9,718 nt of DNA from Acidimicrobiaceae bacterium (GCA_030838025.1 JAUTXM010000026.1:1-9718), one strand, 5' to 3'; positions 1-6,063 are shown, counted from the stretch's first letter. Program-made: numbers and translations. Notes: generated by a model from the letters alone, not told the origin.

Positions 1-2
1 CG

Positions 3-182
3 GAGCGCGTGTGGTCGACGACCGCCCCCGGAAGGTTTTCGACGTACTGCGTCGTCTGGTACGAGGGGCACAACCCGAAGGTCGTCGAGGTGGGGCCAGG
101 CGCCGCACGGTCGGGTGCATCAACGAAGCCCGTAGCGGCAAGGACGTCTGGTAGTACCGATGGTGCTACCATAAGGCCATGA
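3..182 (+). CDS. 3' end of an unidentified gene, cut by the left edge
   Basis: An open frame enters from the left edge and closes with TGA at 180-182, so only the C-terminal part is visible. The first 31 codons carry G or C at the wobble position in 29 cases, which is a strong coding signature for this DNA, and they include the peptide YCVVWYEGHNPKVVEV. After about position 96 the wobble bias disappears and the translation becomes Ala/Ser/Thr-rich. The true gene may therefore have ended or been frameshifted there, with the rest being read-through across the vapB promoter. The stop overlaps the antitoxin start as ATGA (179-182). I do not recognise the family and assign no function. Confidence 0.4.
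   Translation, partial: ERVWSTTAPGRFSTYCVVWYEGHNPKVVEVGPGAARSGASTKPVAARTSGSTDGATIRP
150..170. promoter_or_regulatory. Inverted-repeat operator of the first TA operon
   Basis: Two 9-bp arms, GGTAGTACC (150-158) and GGTGCTACC (162-170), form an inverted repeat with one mismatch around a GAT spacer. The dyad lies 8 bp before the antitoxin start and overlaps a -10-like TACCAT (167-172). RHH antitoxins typically bind such dyads to repress their own operon. That this antitoxin binds here is inferred from position and symmetry. Confidence 0.7.
167..172 (+). promoter_or_regulatory. -10 hexamer of the first TA operon
   Basis: TACCAT fits the TAnnnT actinobacterial -10 pattern and ends 6 bp before the ATG at 179, so the transcript would be leaderless or nearly so. 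No convincing -35 is visible. The hexamer overlaps the right arm of the operator, which would let a bound repressor occlude RNA polymerase. Confidence 0.45.
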
Positions 183-442
183 GTGTGGTGAAACGATCCG
201 TTTCCCTTGATGCCGAAGTGGCCGCGGCTGCTGATGCCGCCGCGGCCGCCGATGGTGTGTCGTTCAGCGCCTGGCTGTCGGAGGCCGCCGATCGACGTCT
301 CCGGGTCCGGGAGGGGCTCCAGGGCGTGGCCGAGTGGGAGGCCGAGGCTGGGACTCTGACGGGCGAGGAACGTGCGGCGGGCGAGGCGCTTCTCGACCGG
401 CTCCTCCACGGGCCGAAGAACCGTCAGTCCCGCAGCGCTTGA
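179..442 (+). CDS. RHH-type antitoxin (VapB-like) of a PIN toxin pair
   Basis: An 87-residue protein. Residues 5-14 (KRSVSLDAEV) look like the DNA-contacting ribbon of a ribbon-helix-helix domain. An Ala-rich helix follows, then a second helix around SFSAWLSEAADRRLR, and the acidic C-terminal half is the usual toxin-wrapping tail. It should neutralise the PIN toxin encoded directly downstream and, as a dimer, repress the operon at the dyad just upstream. The ATG at 179 is preceded by AAGG at only 3 nt spacing and sits next to a -10, so leaderless initiation is likely. Its TGA (440-442) overlaps the toxin start by 4 nt, giving translational coupling. The assignment rests on architecture and context; exact subfamily is not certain. 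Confidence 0.8.
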   Translation: MSVVKRSVSLDAEVAAAADAAAAADGVSFSAWLSEAADRRLRVREGLQGVAEWEAEAGTLTGEERAAGEALLDRLLHGPKNRQSRSA

Positions 443-825
443 GCTCCCTGGGCCTGACCTACGACACCGGGGCGCTGGTCGCGGCCGAGCGCGACGACCG
501 GCTGGTGTGGTCACTTCACCGGGCCGCGCTCCAACGGGGCGTACCACCCGTGGTTCCGGCGGGAGTTCTGGCTGAGGGATGGCGAGGCGGCCCCCAGGCG
601 ACGTTGTCGAGATTCCTGAAGGGCTGCTACGTCGAGGATCTGTCCAAAGCCCAGGCCCGGGCGACTGGCACGCTGGCGGCCCGTTCCGGCCACGACGATG
701 TCGTCGACGTGTCGGTGGTCGAGGGGGCTGTCCGCCGACTGCATGCCGTCGTGACCTCGAACCCGACCCACATGCGCCTGATCGCCGATGCCTCCGGGGT
801 GGCGCTCGAGATCCATTCGGTCTAG
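439..825 (+). CDS. PIN-domain ribonuclease toxin (VapC-like)
   Basis: A 128-residue PIN-domain protein starting at TTG 439, where TTGA overlaps the antitoxin stop. No other ATG, GTG or TTG lies in this frame near the junction. PIN landmarks are the N-terminal acidic motif LTYDTGAL (D9), E46 in VLAEGWRGGP, and an acidic run HDDVVDVSVV (D86, D87, D90) that should complete the Mg2+ site. The usual fourth Asp of the 'TSD' motif is Asn here (TSNPTHM, N108). VapC-type toxins cleave RNA, often tRNA or rRNA. The WRGGPQ and TSN signatures match an actinobacterial VapC-like subgroup as I remember it. The target cannot be inferred from the sequence. The length is normal for VapC, so the pair looks intact. 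Confidence 0.82.
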   Translation: MSSLGLTYDTGALVAAERDDRLVWSLHRAALQRGVPPVVPAGVLAEGWRGGPQATLSRFLKGCYVEDLSKAQARATGTLAARSGHDDVVDVSVVEGAVRRLHAVVTSNPTHMRLIADASGVALEIHSV

Positions 826-1109
826 CCAAGTCGAGTCCGTTCCGCACACCCGCCGCCCCTTCGACTGTCTGCAGGTGTGTGTTTCGCCGGCGGAGAGAGG
901 CCGTGCATCACTGGCAGATATGCCTCGACGGGGGGACGAGCCGTTGGGTCGATTCTTGGCTTCCCCGGTGGCGGCGATCTCGGGCTAGGGGCCGTGCCCG
1001 CCGCGCGCCCGCCGCGTGCGCGTACTACGGGCACGGAACGGTCTCCAAGGGTCATCAGCGGTCAGCAACCGAACCTTGCGATACAGGCTCTGACCTGCCC
1101 GTTTGCGAA
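826..1109. other. Gap with no recognisable gene
   Basis: All six frames here are interrupted or give Arg/Pro/Gly-rich translations typical of antisense reading of GC-rich DNA. A plus-strand frame ending near 988 contains the plausible-looking peptide LADMPRRGDEPLGR, but I know no family for it and see no start with a ribosome binding site. I see no tRNA, terminator or repeat. Confidence 0.5.
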
Positions 1110-1427
1110 AAACCGCTCACGCCGCCGGCCGAAAAAGGCTCGCGACGCAGCGCACGTTGCGATTGACCAGCGGTACCGCGACGCGAGGCTATGACTCGCG
1201 CCCACCCCGCGGCGTGGCATCGACGTAGGCCAGGACCCCCGGAGGCACCGAAGCAGATTCGATCTCCTGGTGCAACGCAGCGCGGTTGTCGGTCGGAGCT
1301 CCGGCGGGCGGATCCATGAAGCGTTGGCACCAGCACCAACTTGTCTTGCCACCGCGGCGACCGAACGCCCTGACGTCGTCGTCCCAACGGTCGGGGGTGT
1401 CGCCGGCAGTGTGTGAATCGTCACCAT
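1110..1427 (-). pseudogene. Frameshifted GNAT-family acetyltransferase relic
   Basis: Reading down from an ATG at 1427, three frames must be joined to follow one recognisable protein. MVTIHTLPATP is followed in the next frame by DRWDDDVRAFGRRGG and the hallmark WCWCQRF, then TDNRAAL and PPGVLAYVDATP. Another frame gives GWARVI, and a further shift gives PRVAVPLVNRNV. This order matches actinobacterial GNAT acetyltransferases of the 'WCWCQ...NRAAL...PGLLAY..G.PVGW' type. The first shift is at the C5 run near 1390 and the second near the GC-rich run at about 1210. The C-terminal half (acetyl-CoA P-loop and beyond) is missing. With at least three indels and no ending, this is a true pseudogene and not a single sequencing error. 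Confidence 0.7.
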
Positions 1428-1678
1428 CGCTCGGCGTCGAGCTCGTCGCTATGAGCGTTCGCCACCGAACACAGCGCGGCACCGATTCGCGGGTCGTCAC
1501 CCATGCTTCCCCGTAGGCGACGACACGACGACCCTCACCGGTGCCACCTAACGCCCGCTCCGGGCCGCTATTTGTGCGCTCTGGTCTAGGGCCGAAAGAG
1601 GGCCTGGACGAGCCGAGCCCCGATTCGAGGAAGTCATCGATGGGCGAGGCCGGACGGGCTGCCCTCGCTGGGCTGAGG

Positions 1679-2203
1679 TTAGAACCTGAAGCGAGTCAGC
1701 CCGCCCGGCTCGGTGCCCAGTACCACGGTCACCGAGTGTGGCGTGATGCGATAGACGTTCCACGGCGGTGGTCCCTGCGACGGGGCGTTGAACGGAGCGG
1801 TGATACCGGCCCCGGTCTCATCCACTTCGGCGGGCCACCCCTGGTCCGCCCAGGCCTCGGCAAGGCGCGTCAGTGTGACCCGGTCGGTCTCTCGCGCTGC
1901 CTCACCCTCGGCGACGACGTCTGCATCGCGGATCGACACCGCGATCGAGCACCGCCGGTCACGGGCGACGTTGCGGCCCTTCCGGGTTCTCGATCCCGTC
2001 TGGAACCAGAAGGCTCCGTCCAACCAGAGCGCACCGACCGCAGTCACGTGGGGGCTCCCGTCGTCATTCACCGTCGAGAGCCACGTCGTGCGAGCGTTGT
2101 GGGCGTCTGGCGCCGGGCGCGATCCGGCTTCGAGCTTGGCCACGACGTTCTCCCAGCTCACCGGGGGCAGCCCGTCGGTCGCACCCAAGTTGATGATGTC
2201 CAT
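1679..2203 (-). CDS. Pyridoxamine 5'-phosphate oxidase (PPOX)-fold flavoprotein
   Basis: A 174-residue protein of the split-barrel PPOX superfamily, whose members bind FMN or F420 and reduce or oxidise small substrates. The diagnostic order is visible: WLSTVNDDGSPHVTAVG (residues 41-57, strand pair at the flavin), WFQTGSRTRKGRNVARD (66-82, cofactor phosphate contact) and VVAEGEA (96-102, barrel strand). The C-terminal part ends in an FRF tail. The ATG at 2203 is chosen because GGGAG lies 5 nt upstream; in-frame ATGs further up lack such a site. It stands alone, about 550 bp from the next minus-strand gene. Substrate and cofactor (FMN versus F420) are not decidable from the sequence. Confidence 0.85.
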   Translation of the reverse strand: MDIINLGATDGLPPVSWENVVAKLEAGSRPAPDAHNARTTWLSTVNDDGSPHVTAVGALWLDGAFWFQTGSRTRKGRNVARDRRCSIAVSIRDADVVAEGEAARETDRVTLTRLAEAWADQGWPAEVDETGAGITAPFNAPSQGPPPWNVYRITPHSVTVVLGTEPGGLTRFRF

Positions 2204-2602
2204 TGCGTCTCCCGTCTGGTAGTCCGGCGACACTGCTCGGGTCGTGTCGTCCATCAGACGTGTACCGGCCGGCAGAGTCATCGCGTTTCCGCGAAGTGGA
2301 AGCCATCCCGTCCGGGGTAGTCGGGTTCCTGCTTGCCCTGATAGGGCCGGCCACGGGGTACCCAAAGGCAAGGGTGGTGACGCGGAAGGGCCGGGGCCCG
2401 TGCCATGGGCCTGCGTCGCCGCCTGCTCGATCACGCGGAATGGCGTCACGGTTGGCGAGAGGCGCGCTGCCGCACGATCGCGTCCTTGTCGGGGCGTAGC
2501 TGGCCATGTGCGGTTGCCCGGATAGCGCCACAGGTTCGATCGCTGGCCGGCGATTGTGGGGTGCGTGCGATGAGTTCCCGCCCGGCGCTCCGTCTCAGTG
2601 TT
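2204..2602. other. Long gap upstream of the first PPOX gene
   Basis: About 400 bp with no convincing gene on either strand. Long open frames exist, but their translations are Arg/Pro/Gly-rich and match nothing I know. The minus-strand frame of the PPOX gene stays open far upstream, without a good ribosome binding site and without PPOX-like sequence. The gap probably contains the PPOX promoter, but I cannot place it. Confidence 0.45.
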
Positions 2603-2671
2603 ATGGAAACCGGGCGCGTTACCGCGTCCACGACGATCGAGGCCGCGCCCGAGGCGGCGTTCGCGCGACAC
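2603..2671 (+). pseudogene. N-terminal stub of an SRPBCC (polyketide cyclase-like) gene
   Basis: From ATG 2603 the first 21 codons read METGRVTASTTIEAAPEAAF. This fits the N-terminus of actinobacterial SRPBCC proteins (pattern VT.S.TI.APPEAVFA: first strand and first helix of the START-like fold). Wobble positions are mostly G/C. Immediately afterwards the match ends (RHRAPIN...) and the expected 100-plus residues of the domain are absent. A similar 18-20 bp sequence (GGGTGCG...ATGAGTTCC) lies on both sides, at 2559-2578 and 2731-2748, which may mark the deletion. The match is short, so this call is moderate. Confidence 0.45.
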
Positions 2672-2756
2672 CGCGCCCCCATAAACCTCTCCTACTCACC
2701 CTATATCCCGGCAGACTGCCACCGAACGTCGGGTGCGCTATGAGTTCCTCCTCCGC

Positions 2757-3251
2757 TCAGTTCTGCGCCTGGTCGGCCAGATCCATGAGGAATCGCGGCA
2801 TCCGGCCGGCACCGAAGTCGTAGAAGCGCACCCAGGACGGAGTAATCGCGATCCGGGCCATCTGCCCGTACATCTTCCGGCAGTTCTCCTCGAAGGCCGC
2901 GGCCGCTTCGGTGTCCATGCTCTTGCGTGCGGCCATCAGGTATTCGTTGACCACCCCGTCCACGATCCCGACATCCGCCCGACCGCGCACCGATAGCGCT
3001 CGCGCCGCGCCGGGCGAATCGCCGGTGTCGATGGCCAGCGCGACGTCCGGACGGGCCGACAGCGCCGCGACCTTCGGCGAGGTGGTGGCCGTCGAGATCA
3101 CAAACTGCTGGCCGGTCCACCAGAACCCCACCGGGATCACTCGCGGTGTCGCGTCGGTCCCGATGTAGGCGAGGTGGGCGGCTGAGGTGGCCGACAGCAG
3201 CTCCCGCGCACCGGGCGTGTTCAGTTCGGCGTCGATGTCATGCTGTTCCAT
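2757..3251 (-). CDS. PPOX-fold flavoprotein, second copy
   Basis: A 164-residue split-barrel PPOX-superfamily protein, only distantly similar to the neighbouring copy. Visible landmarks are HLAYIGTDATPRVIPVGFWW (residues 26-45, first strands; the substrate side is usually 'GxPxxxPxxF'), FVISTATTSPKVAAL (50-64, cofactor-binding turn), VALAIDTGD (70-78) and LSVRGRADV (86-94). The C-terminal helix region KMYGQMARIAITPSWVRFYDF is common in actinobacterial members. Two adjacent ATGs exist; the second (3251) is preferred because AAGGAG lies 6 nt away, against 3 nt for the first. The start lies inside the end of an upstream AbrB-like stub, so translation may be coupled. Substrate unknown; an oxidoreductase or flavin-binding role is the family expectation. 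Confidence 0.85.
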   Translation of the reverse strand: MEQHDIDAELNTPGARELLSATSAAHLAYIGTDATPRVIPVGFWWTGQQFVISTATTSPKVAALSARPDVALAIDTGDSPGAARALSVRGRADVGIVDGVVNEYLMAARKSMDTEAAAAFEENCRKMYGQMARIAITPSWVRFYDFGAGRMPRFLMDLADQAQN

Positions 3252-3333
3252 CATCGTCTCCTTCGTTGTCGTCCCGGACGACCCTGGGCACGGTGACCTG
3301 GCCCTTCGACGTCATCTTGGCGGCGGCGTCCAC
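3238..3333 (-). CDS. Truncated AbrB/MazE-type antitoxin stub, possible leader ORF
   Basis: A 31-codon frame starts at GTG 3333 behind an excellent ribosome binding site (AAGGAGG, 7 nt spacing). It reads VDAAAKMTSKGQVTVPRVVRDD, then ends with DNEGDDDGTA and TGA. 'TSKGQVTVP' is the signature of the swapped-hairpin AbrB/SpoVT/MazE DNA-binding domain. A complete domain needs about 20 further residues ('LGL..GD.V.F'), so this one is cut after its first half. The stop lies 13 bp inside the PPOX gene, and the PPOX ribosome binding site is within its codons. It is either a relic whose translation signals now serve the PPOX gene, or a translated leader. Confidence 0.6.
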   Translation of the reverse strand: MDAAAKMTSKGQVTVPRVVRDDNEGDDDGTA

Positions 3334-3343
3334 TTCCAGTCCT

Positions 3344-3367
3344 CCTTACTTCGCCCGATATGTAAGG
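3344..3367. promoter_or_regulatory. Inverted repeat over the leader ribosome binding site
   Basis: CCTTAC (3344-3349) and GTAAGG (3362-3367) form perfect 6-bp arms around 12 nt. On the minus strand the 3' arm GTAAGG overlaps the AAGGAGG ribosome binding site of the AbrB-like stub. The pair could be an RNA hairpin that masks that site, or a protein operator. A TACATA-like -10 lies in the loop. Short arms mean chance is possible. Confidence 0.35.
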
Positions 3368-3469
3368 AAACCTCGCCAAACACCCCTCGTCGAACCGTCC
3401 CATAACCACGTTCCCGCACCGCTCGGACCTGCGCCCTGAACGCTGGCTGCGAGACCGATCCCGTGTGAT

Positions 3470-4114
3470 TTATCGGCGCGTGAGCGTGAGATGGGTGACG
3501 CCGCTGGGCGAGCTGACCCCCTCAACGTTGAAGCGCTCCTCGAGTTGCTGCAACCCGTCCCACAGGCGTTCCCCGCGTGCGAGAACGACGGGCACGATCG
3601 CGATGTGCATGTGGTCGATCAGGTCGGCCGCGAGGAATTGGCGGATTGTCGACGGTCCTCCGCCGATTCGGACGTCTAGGCCGCCCGCCGCCTCCCGGGC
3701 GGCCTCCAGGGCCTCGGCGGGGCTGGCGTCGATGAAGTGGAACGTTGTCCCGCCATTCATCTCGATGGTGGGCCTGGGATGGTGGGTGAGGATGAACACG
3801 GGGGTATGGAAGGGCGGGTCGTCGCCCCACCAGCCCTTCCACTCTTCGTCGTCCCACGGGCCGCGCTGGGGCCCGAACTTGTTGCGCCCCATGATCTCGG
3901 CCCCGATGCCCGGGCCCCAAGTGCTGGCGAAGGCGTCGTCCACACCGGTGCTCCCTCCGGGCTTGCCCTGCATCTCCTGGAAGCTGCGGGTGGGGAAGAA
4001 CCATTCATGGAGCCTGGTACCGGCGTGTCCGAAGGGTGCTTCGAGACTCTGGCCCTCGCCCGTGCCGAAACCGTCGAGCGAAACCGAGAAGTTGTGGACC
4101 CGAACGCTTGACAT
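3470..4114 (-). CDS. RibD C-terminal / dihydrofolate reductase-like protein
   Basis: A 214-residue protein of the DHFR-like fold (RibD_C family). It has the N-terminal strand and loop SVSLDGF (residues 10-16), a MGRNKF motif equivalent to the 'xxGRxT/xF' helix start at the NADPH site, the central strand PVFILTHHPRP, and the C-terminal IGGGPSTIRQFLAADLIDHM block (150-169), where the GGG binds the cofactor phosphate. Known relatives reduce pyrimidine or pterin-like substrates with NADPH, but most actinobacterial members are uncharacterised. ATG 4114 has AGAGGA about 7 nt upstream. A TATGGT -10-like element lies further up in the 152-bp region shared divergently with the vapBC pair. Nothing indicates truncation. 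Confidence 0.85.
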   Translation of the reverse strand: MSSVRVHNFSVSLDGFGTGEGQSLEAPFGHAGTRLHEWFFPTRSFQEMQGKPGGSTGVDDAFASTWGPGIGAEIMGRNKFGPQRGPWDDEEWKGWWGDDPPFHTPVFILTHHPRPTIEMNGGTTFHFIDASPAEALEAAREAAGGLDVRIGGGPSTIRQFLAADLIDHMHIAIVPVVLARGERLWDGLQQLEERFNVEGVSSPSGVTHLTLTRR

Positions 4115-4241
4115 CTGGTGTCCTCTCAGATAGGTGCCGACCATAGGTTGCGGCGGCCGGGTTCGCGCAAGCCAGGCCGAGCGATACCGAGCTCGCCTCT
4201 GGTGCCGAAGTAGACGGTCTCTACGTCGAACCGCTGGCGGC

Positions 4242-4256
4242 TAGCTAGACTAGCTA
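4242..4256. promoter_or_regulatory. Perfect palindrome, operator of the second TA operon
   Basis: TAGCTAG (4242-4248) and CTAGCTA (4250-4256) form a perfect 15-bp palindrome around a single A. It ends 10 bp before the antitoxin start and contains -10-like hexamers (TAGACT, 4246-4251; TAGCTA, 4251-4256). Its terminal AA and the following GG supply an AAGG ribosome binding site. Phd/YefM antitoxins usually repress through palindromes of this kind; binding here is inferred. Confidence 0.75.
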
Positions 4257-4266
4257 AGGTCGGCGT

Positions 4267-4506
4267 GTGCGCGTCAACATGCACGAGGCCAAGTCCAATC
4301 TCTCACGCCTCGTGGCCGCGGTTGAGTCCGGTGAGACCGACGAGGTCGAGATCGCTCGGGCCGGCCACGTCGTCGCACGTATCGTTCCGCCCCGCCACCG
4401 CTCACCGCGCCAGCCCGGATACTGGGCTGAGAAGGTCCGTTTCCATATCAACTTCGATGAGCTCCCCGACGACCTGGCTGCAGCGTTCCGCGGTGAACTG
4501 CCATGA
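4267..4506 (+). CDS. vapB: Phd/YefM-family antitoxin (VapB)
   Basis: A 79-residue antitoxin starting at GTG 4267, with AAGG 7 nt upstream. The N-terminal MHEAKSNLSRLV (residues 5-16) is the Phd/YefM DNA-binding signature, followed by VEIARAGHVVARIVP (27-41), the typical second half of the fold. The C-terminal segment from about residue 50 (GYWAEKVRFHINFDELPDD) is the disordered toxin-neutralising tail. Its TGA overlaps the toxin ATG (ATGA, 4503-4506), giving a coupled two-gene operon. It should bind the palindrome just upstream and repress its own transcription, more tightly when complexed with toxin. Confidence 0.92.
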   Translation: MRVNMHEAKSNLSRLVAAVESGETDEVEIARAGHVVARIVPPRHRSPRQPGYWAEKVRFHINFDELPDDLAAAFRGELP

Positions 4507-4883
4507 GGGTGCTGCTTGACACCCACATCCTGCTGTGGTGGCTCGCCGCCGATCCCGCGCTACCACGGCGCGCCGCCGAGGTGATCTCCGACGCCGACAC
4601 CACCGTGGTGGTCTCCGCCGCAACCGCATGGGAGATCGCCATTAAAAAGGCAGCGGGGCAACTTGAAGCCCCCGATGATCTGCTAGATGCGTTGGAAGCC
4701 AATGACTTCGAGAGCATCGCAATCACCACCCGTCATGCCCTGGCGGCAGGCCAGCTCCCCCGCCATCACAGCGACCCATTCGACCGGATGCTCATCGCTC
4801 AATCCCGGATCGAAGGACTTACCCTCGTCAGCATCGACAGACGTCTCTCTGACTACAACGTTGAACTCCTTTCGCTGGAGTAG
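4503..4883 (+). CDS. vapC: PIN-domain ribonuclease toxin (VapC)
   Basis: A 126-residue PIN-domain toxin with all four acidic positions of the metal site visible: D6 in LLDTH, E44 in AWEIAIKK, D94 in SDPFDRMLIAQ and D112 in VSIDRRLSDY. These signatures match the VapC group usually partnered with Phd/YefM antitoxins. It should be an Mg2+-dependent RNase that arrests translation when freed from the antitoxin. ATG 4503 overlaps the antitoxin stop by 4 nt, so translation is coupled. Length and motifs show an intact gene, and nothing suggests inactivation. The RNA target cannot be read from sequence. Confidence 0.95.
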   Translation: MRVLLDTHILLWWLAADPALPRRAAEVISDADTTVVVSAATAWEIAIKKAAGQLEAPDDLLDALEANDFESIAITTRHALAAGQLPRHHSDPFDRMLIAQSRIEGLTLVSIDRRLSDYNVELLSLE

Positions 4884-4993
4884 TCATCTCGCGCTGCCGT
4901 TGTGCCGAACTCACGTGCCTAGAGACGTTGATCGTGCCTCTTCGACAGGATGTCCCGGACGCGTGACGCAGCAGGGGTCCGGCGCACCCGCAC

Positions 4994-5500
4994 CTACATT
5001 CTTATGATGCCTGAGTTCAAGGCCGCCTTCAGTGAGACGGCCAGAATCAGAATAAGACCGGCAAAGGCGACATCCAGGGTGAACCCGACAATGCCTACAA
5101 TCGCCATCGCTCGAAGGGACCGACGCCCGGGCGAGCGCCCCAGTTTGAATAAGCTGACCATTCCGCACAGCAGTGCGAGGATCGGAATGGCGGGGATCAG
5201 CCCCCAAAACACGAGTGGGGGGATGATTCGGAAGTTGCTAAGCAGGGTCATTGTGGCTGGCACCGCCGAGATACCAAGAATCATCGAAACGACCGCCAAA
5301 GAGATGACTCGCCCGGTTGGAGGCGGAGAGGCAGGTTGCGAAATGTACCCATACTGTGGCGGCGCGTACTGAGTCGGCGGGTACTGAGGCAGCGGGTTCG
5401 GGCAACCGGGATGCGGGGCGTGGAACTCCGCTGGGTCGTGTCGAGGCCGGGCCAGCTGGTGCGACGGTTGCGGCGACTTGTGCCGGCGGACCCAGGTCAT
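4994..5500 (-). CDS. Proline-rich, DUF4190-like membrane protein
   Basis: A protein of about 168 residues with a soluble, Pro/Gln/Tyr-rich N-terminal third that includes the short repeats YPPTQYAPPQYGY (residues 40-52). Three hydrophobic segments follow: VISLAVVSMILGI onward (about 65-87), PPLVFWGLIPAIPILALL (94-112 or so) and RAMAIVGIVGFTLDVAFAGLILIL (about 130-153). This layout, and the 'GxxSLxKLGRSPGRRSLRAMAIVGI' core, resemble DUF4190 proteins, whose function is unknown. Wobble positions include more A/T than neighbouring genes, which hints at foreign origin. The start is uncertain: ATG 5500 or 5509 is possible and neither has a clear ribosome binding site, and homologues often begin nearer the proline-rich stretch. 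Confidence 0.65.
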   Translation of the reverse strand: MTWVRRHKSPQPSHQLARPRHDPAEFHAPHPGCPNPLPQYPPTQYAPPQYGYISQPASPPPTGRVISLAVVSMILGISAVPATMTLLSNFRIIPPLVFWGLIPAIPILALLCGMVSLFKLGRSPGRRSLRAMAIVGIVGFTLDVAFAGLILILAVSLKAALNSGIIRM

Positions 5501-5934
5501 TGCGGGCATCGAATCTGATAATGCGCTTCGCGGCACACCAGTGGCTATAGCCCGACATGACCATTTCCCTGGTAGTCACTGTGCCACCTTCGGGGGATCG
5601 AACCGCCATCCCGACGGTCCGGACATTCTGTCCGTTTCGCCAGAGGGCAAAATTCAGTTGGCTGCCCGGCCCCCATCTATTTGCGCCGACGCATCGAGTC
5701 CCGAGCGAGCCAGACGATGCCGCCCCAAGCCCCTTTCTGCACCCACGTCGGGTTCGCCGAAGAGAACGCCGGGCTGCCGACGCTCTGCCCGTCCAGCCGC
5801 TGAGAGCGAACCGTGCCGCCGAGAACAGGCGCTGGCGGGTCACGAAACATCCAGGTGCGCCGATCCAGCGACCGCTCGATAGCCGGCGAGGACGAGCCTT
5901 ACCGGTGCTCGGTAACGCCCGCCTCGGCATAGGG
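5501..5934. other. Gap holding at most a short candidate ORF
   Basis: More than 400 bp without a recognised gene between the membrane protein and the recombinase tail. It holds a short minus-strand frame (listed separately) and a 15-bp hairpin at 5620-5634 (CGGACA, TTC, TGTCCG). On the minus strand a tRNA-like string with GGTTCGATCC occurs near 5592-5601, but no acceptable cloverleaf forms. The rest shows nothing I can support. Confidence 0.4.
5677..5850 (-). CDS. Candidate small protein of 57 residues, unknown
   Basis: A short frame from ATG 5850 to TAG 5677-5679. The translation looks protein-like, not antisense-like, with a Trp/Gly-containing C-terminal part (WVQKGAWGGIVWLARDSM) and a basic RRRK end. 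The ATG is not preceded by a purine-rich ribosome binding site, and wobble bias is only moderate. It lies downstream of the recombinase tail on the same strand, so it could be a relic of the same element. I recognise no family. Confidence 0.25.
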   Translation of the reverse strand: MFRDPPAPVLGGTVRSQRLDGQSVGSPAFSSANPTWVQKGAWGGIVWLARDSMRRRK

Positions 5935-6063
5935 TCACCGGGAGGCGCCGGCCAGGAAGGCTGCCACGTAGGTCGCATGGCGGTCGAGCGATCCCCGACC
6001 GCGGTCGTAGCGCGTGGTGGTACTGGGATCGGCGGCTCTACCGGTCCAGGGACGGACCGGAAG
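5935..6063 (-). mobile_element. C-terminal fragment of a phage-type tyrosine recombinase (integrase)
   Basis: The minus strand from about 6063 to TGA 5935-5937 encodes a tail containing ADPSTTTRYDRGRGSLDRH followed by ATYVAAFLAGASR. This matches the C-terminal end of actinobacterial XerC/D-like phage integrases ('HADPRTTRRYDRAR.SLDRHATY.VA.Y.AG'). The Tyr in TTTRYDR is at the position of the nucleophile that attacks DNA. The catalytic Arg and His boxes and the whole N-terminal DNA-binding part are absent, and an in-frame TAG lies just upstream at 6064-6066. It is a dead remnant and evidence that an integrative element once inserted here. No attachment-site repeat was found. Confidence 0.7.

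Noticed and set aside
1421..1504. 27-codon minus-strand frame with a GGGGAA site, ending on the start of the GNAT relic
   Set aside because: It is short, has no family resemblance, and its upstream frame closes at once. Not enough to call a gene.
1640..1675. GCGAGG...CCTCGC inverted repeat after the first PPOX gene as a terminator
   Set aside because: Arms are short, the loop is long and GC-rich, and there is no T-run on the minus strand.
1541..2320. Long plus-strand open frame opposite the first PPOX gene
   Set aside because: The translation is Arg/Pro/Gly-rich and is the antisense shadow of a well-supported PPOX gene.
5583..5650. tRNA-like string on the minus strand with GGTTCGATCC and near-complementary ends
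   Set aside because: The T-stem has two mismatches, no anticodon stem of five pairs forms, and the span is about 67 nt, too short for a canonical tRNA. At best it is a degenerate remnant.
5238..5978. 246-codon minus-strand frame overlapping the DUF4190-like gene and the integrase tail
   Set aside because: Arg/Ser-rich translation with no motif. It runs out of frame through two better-supported coding stretches.
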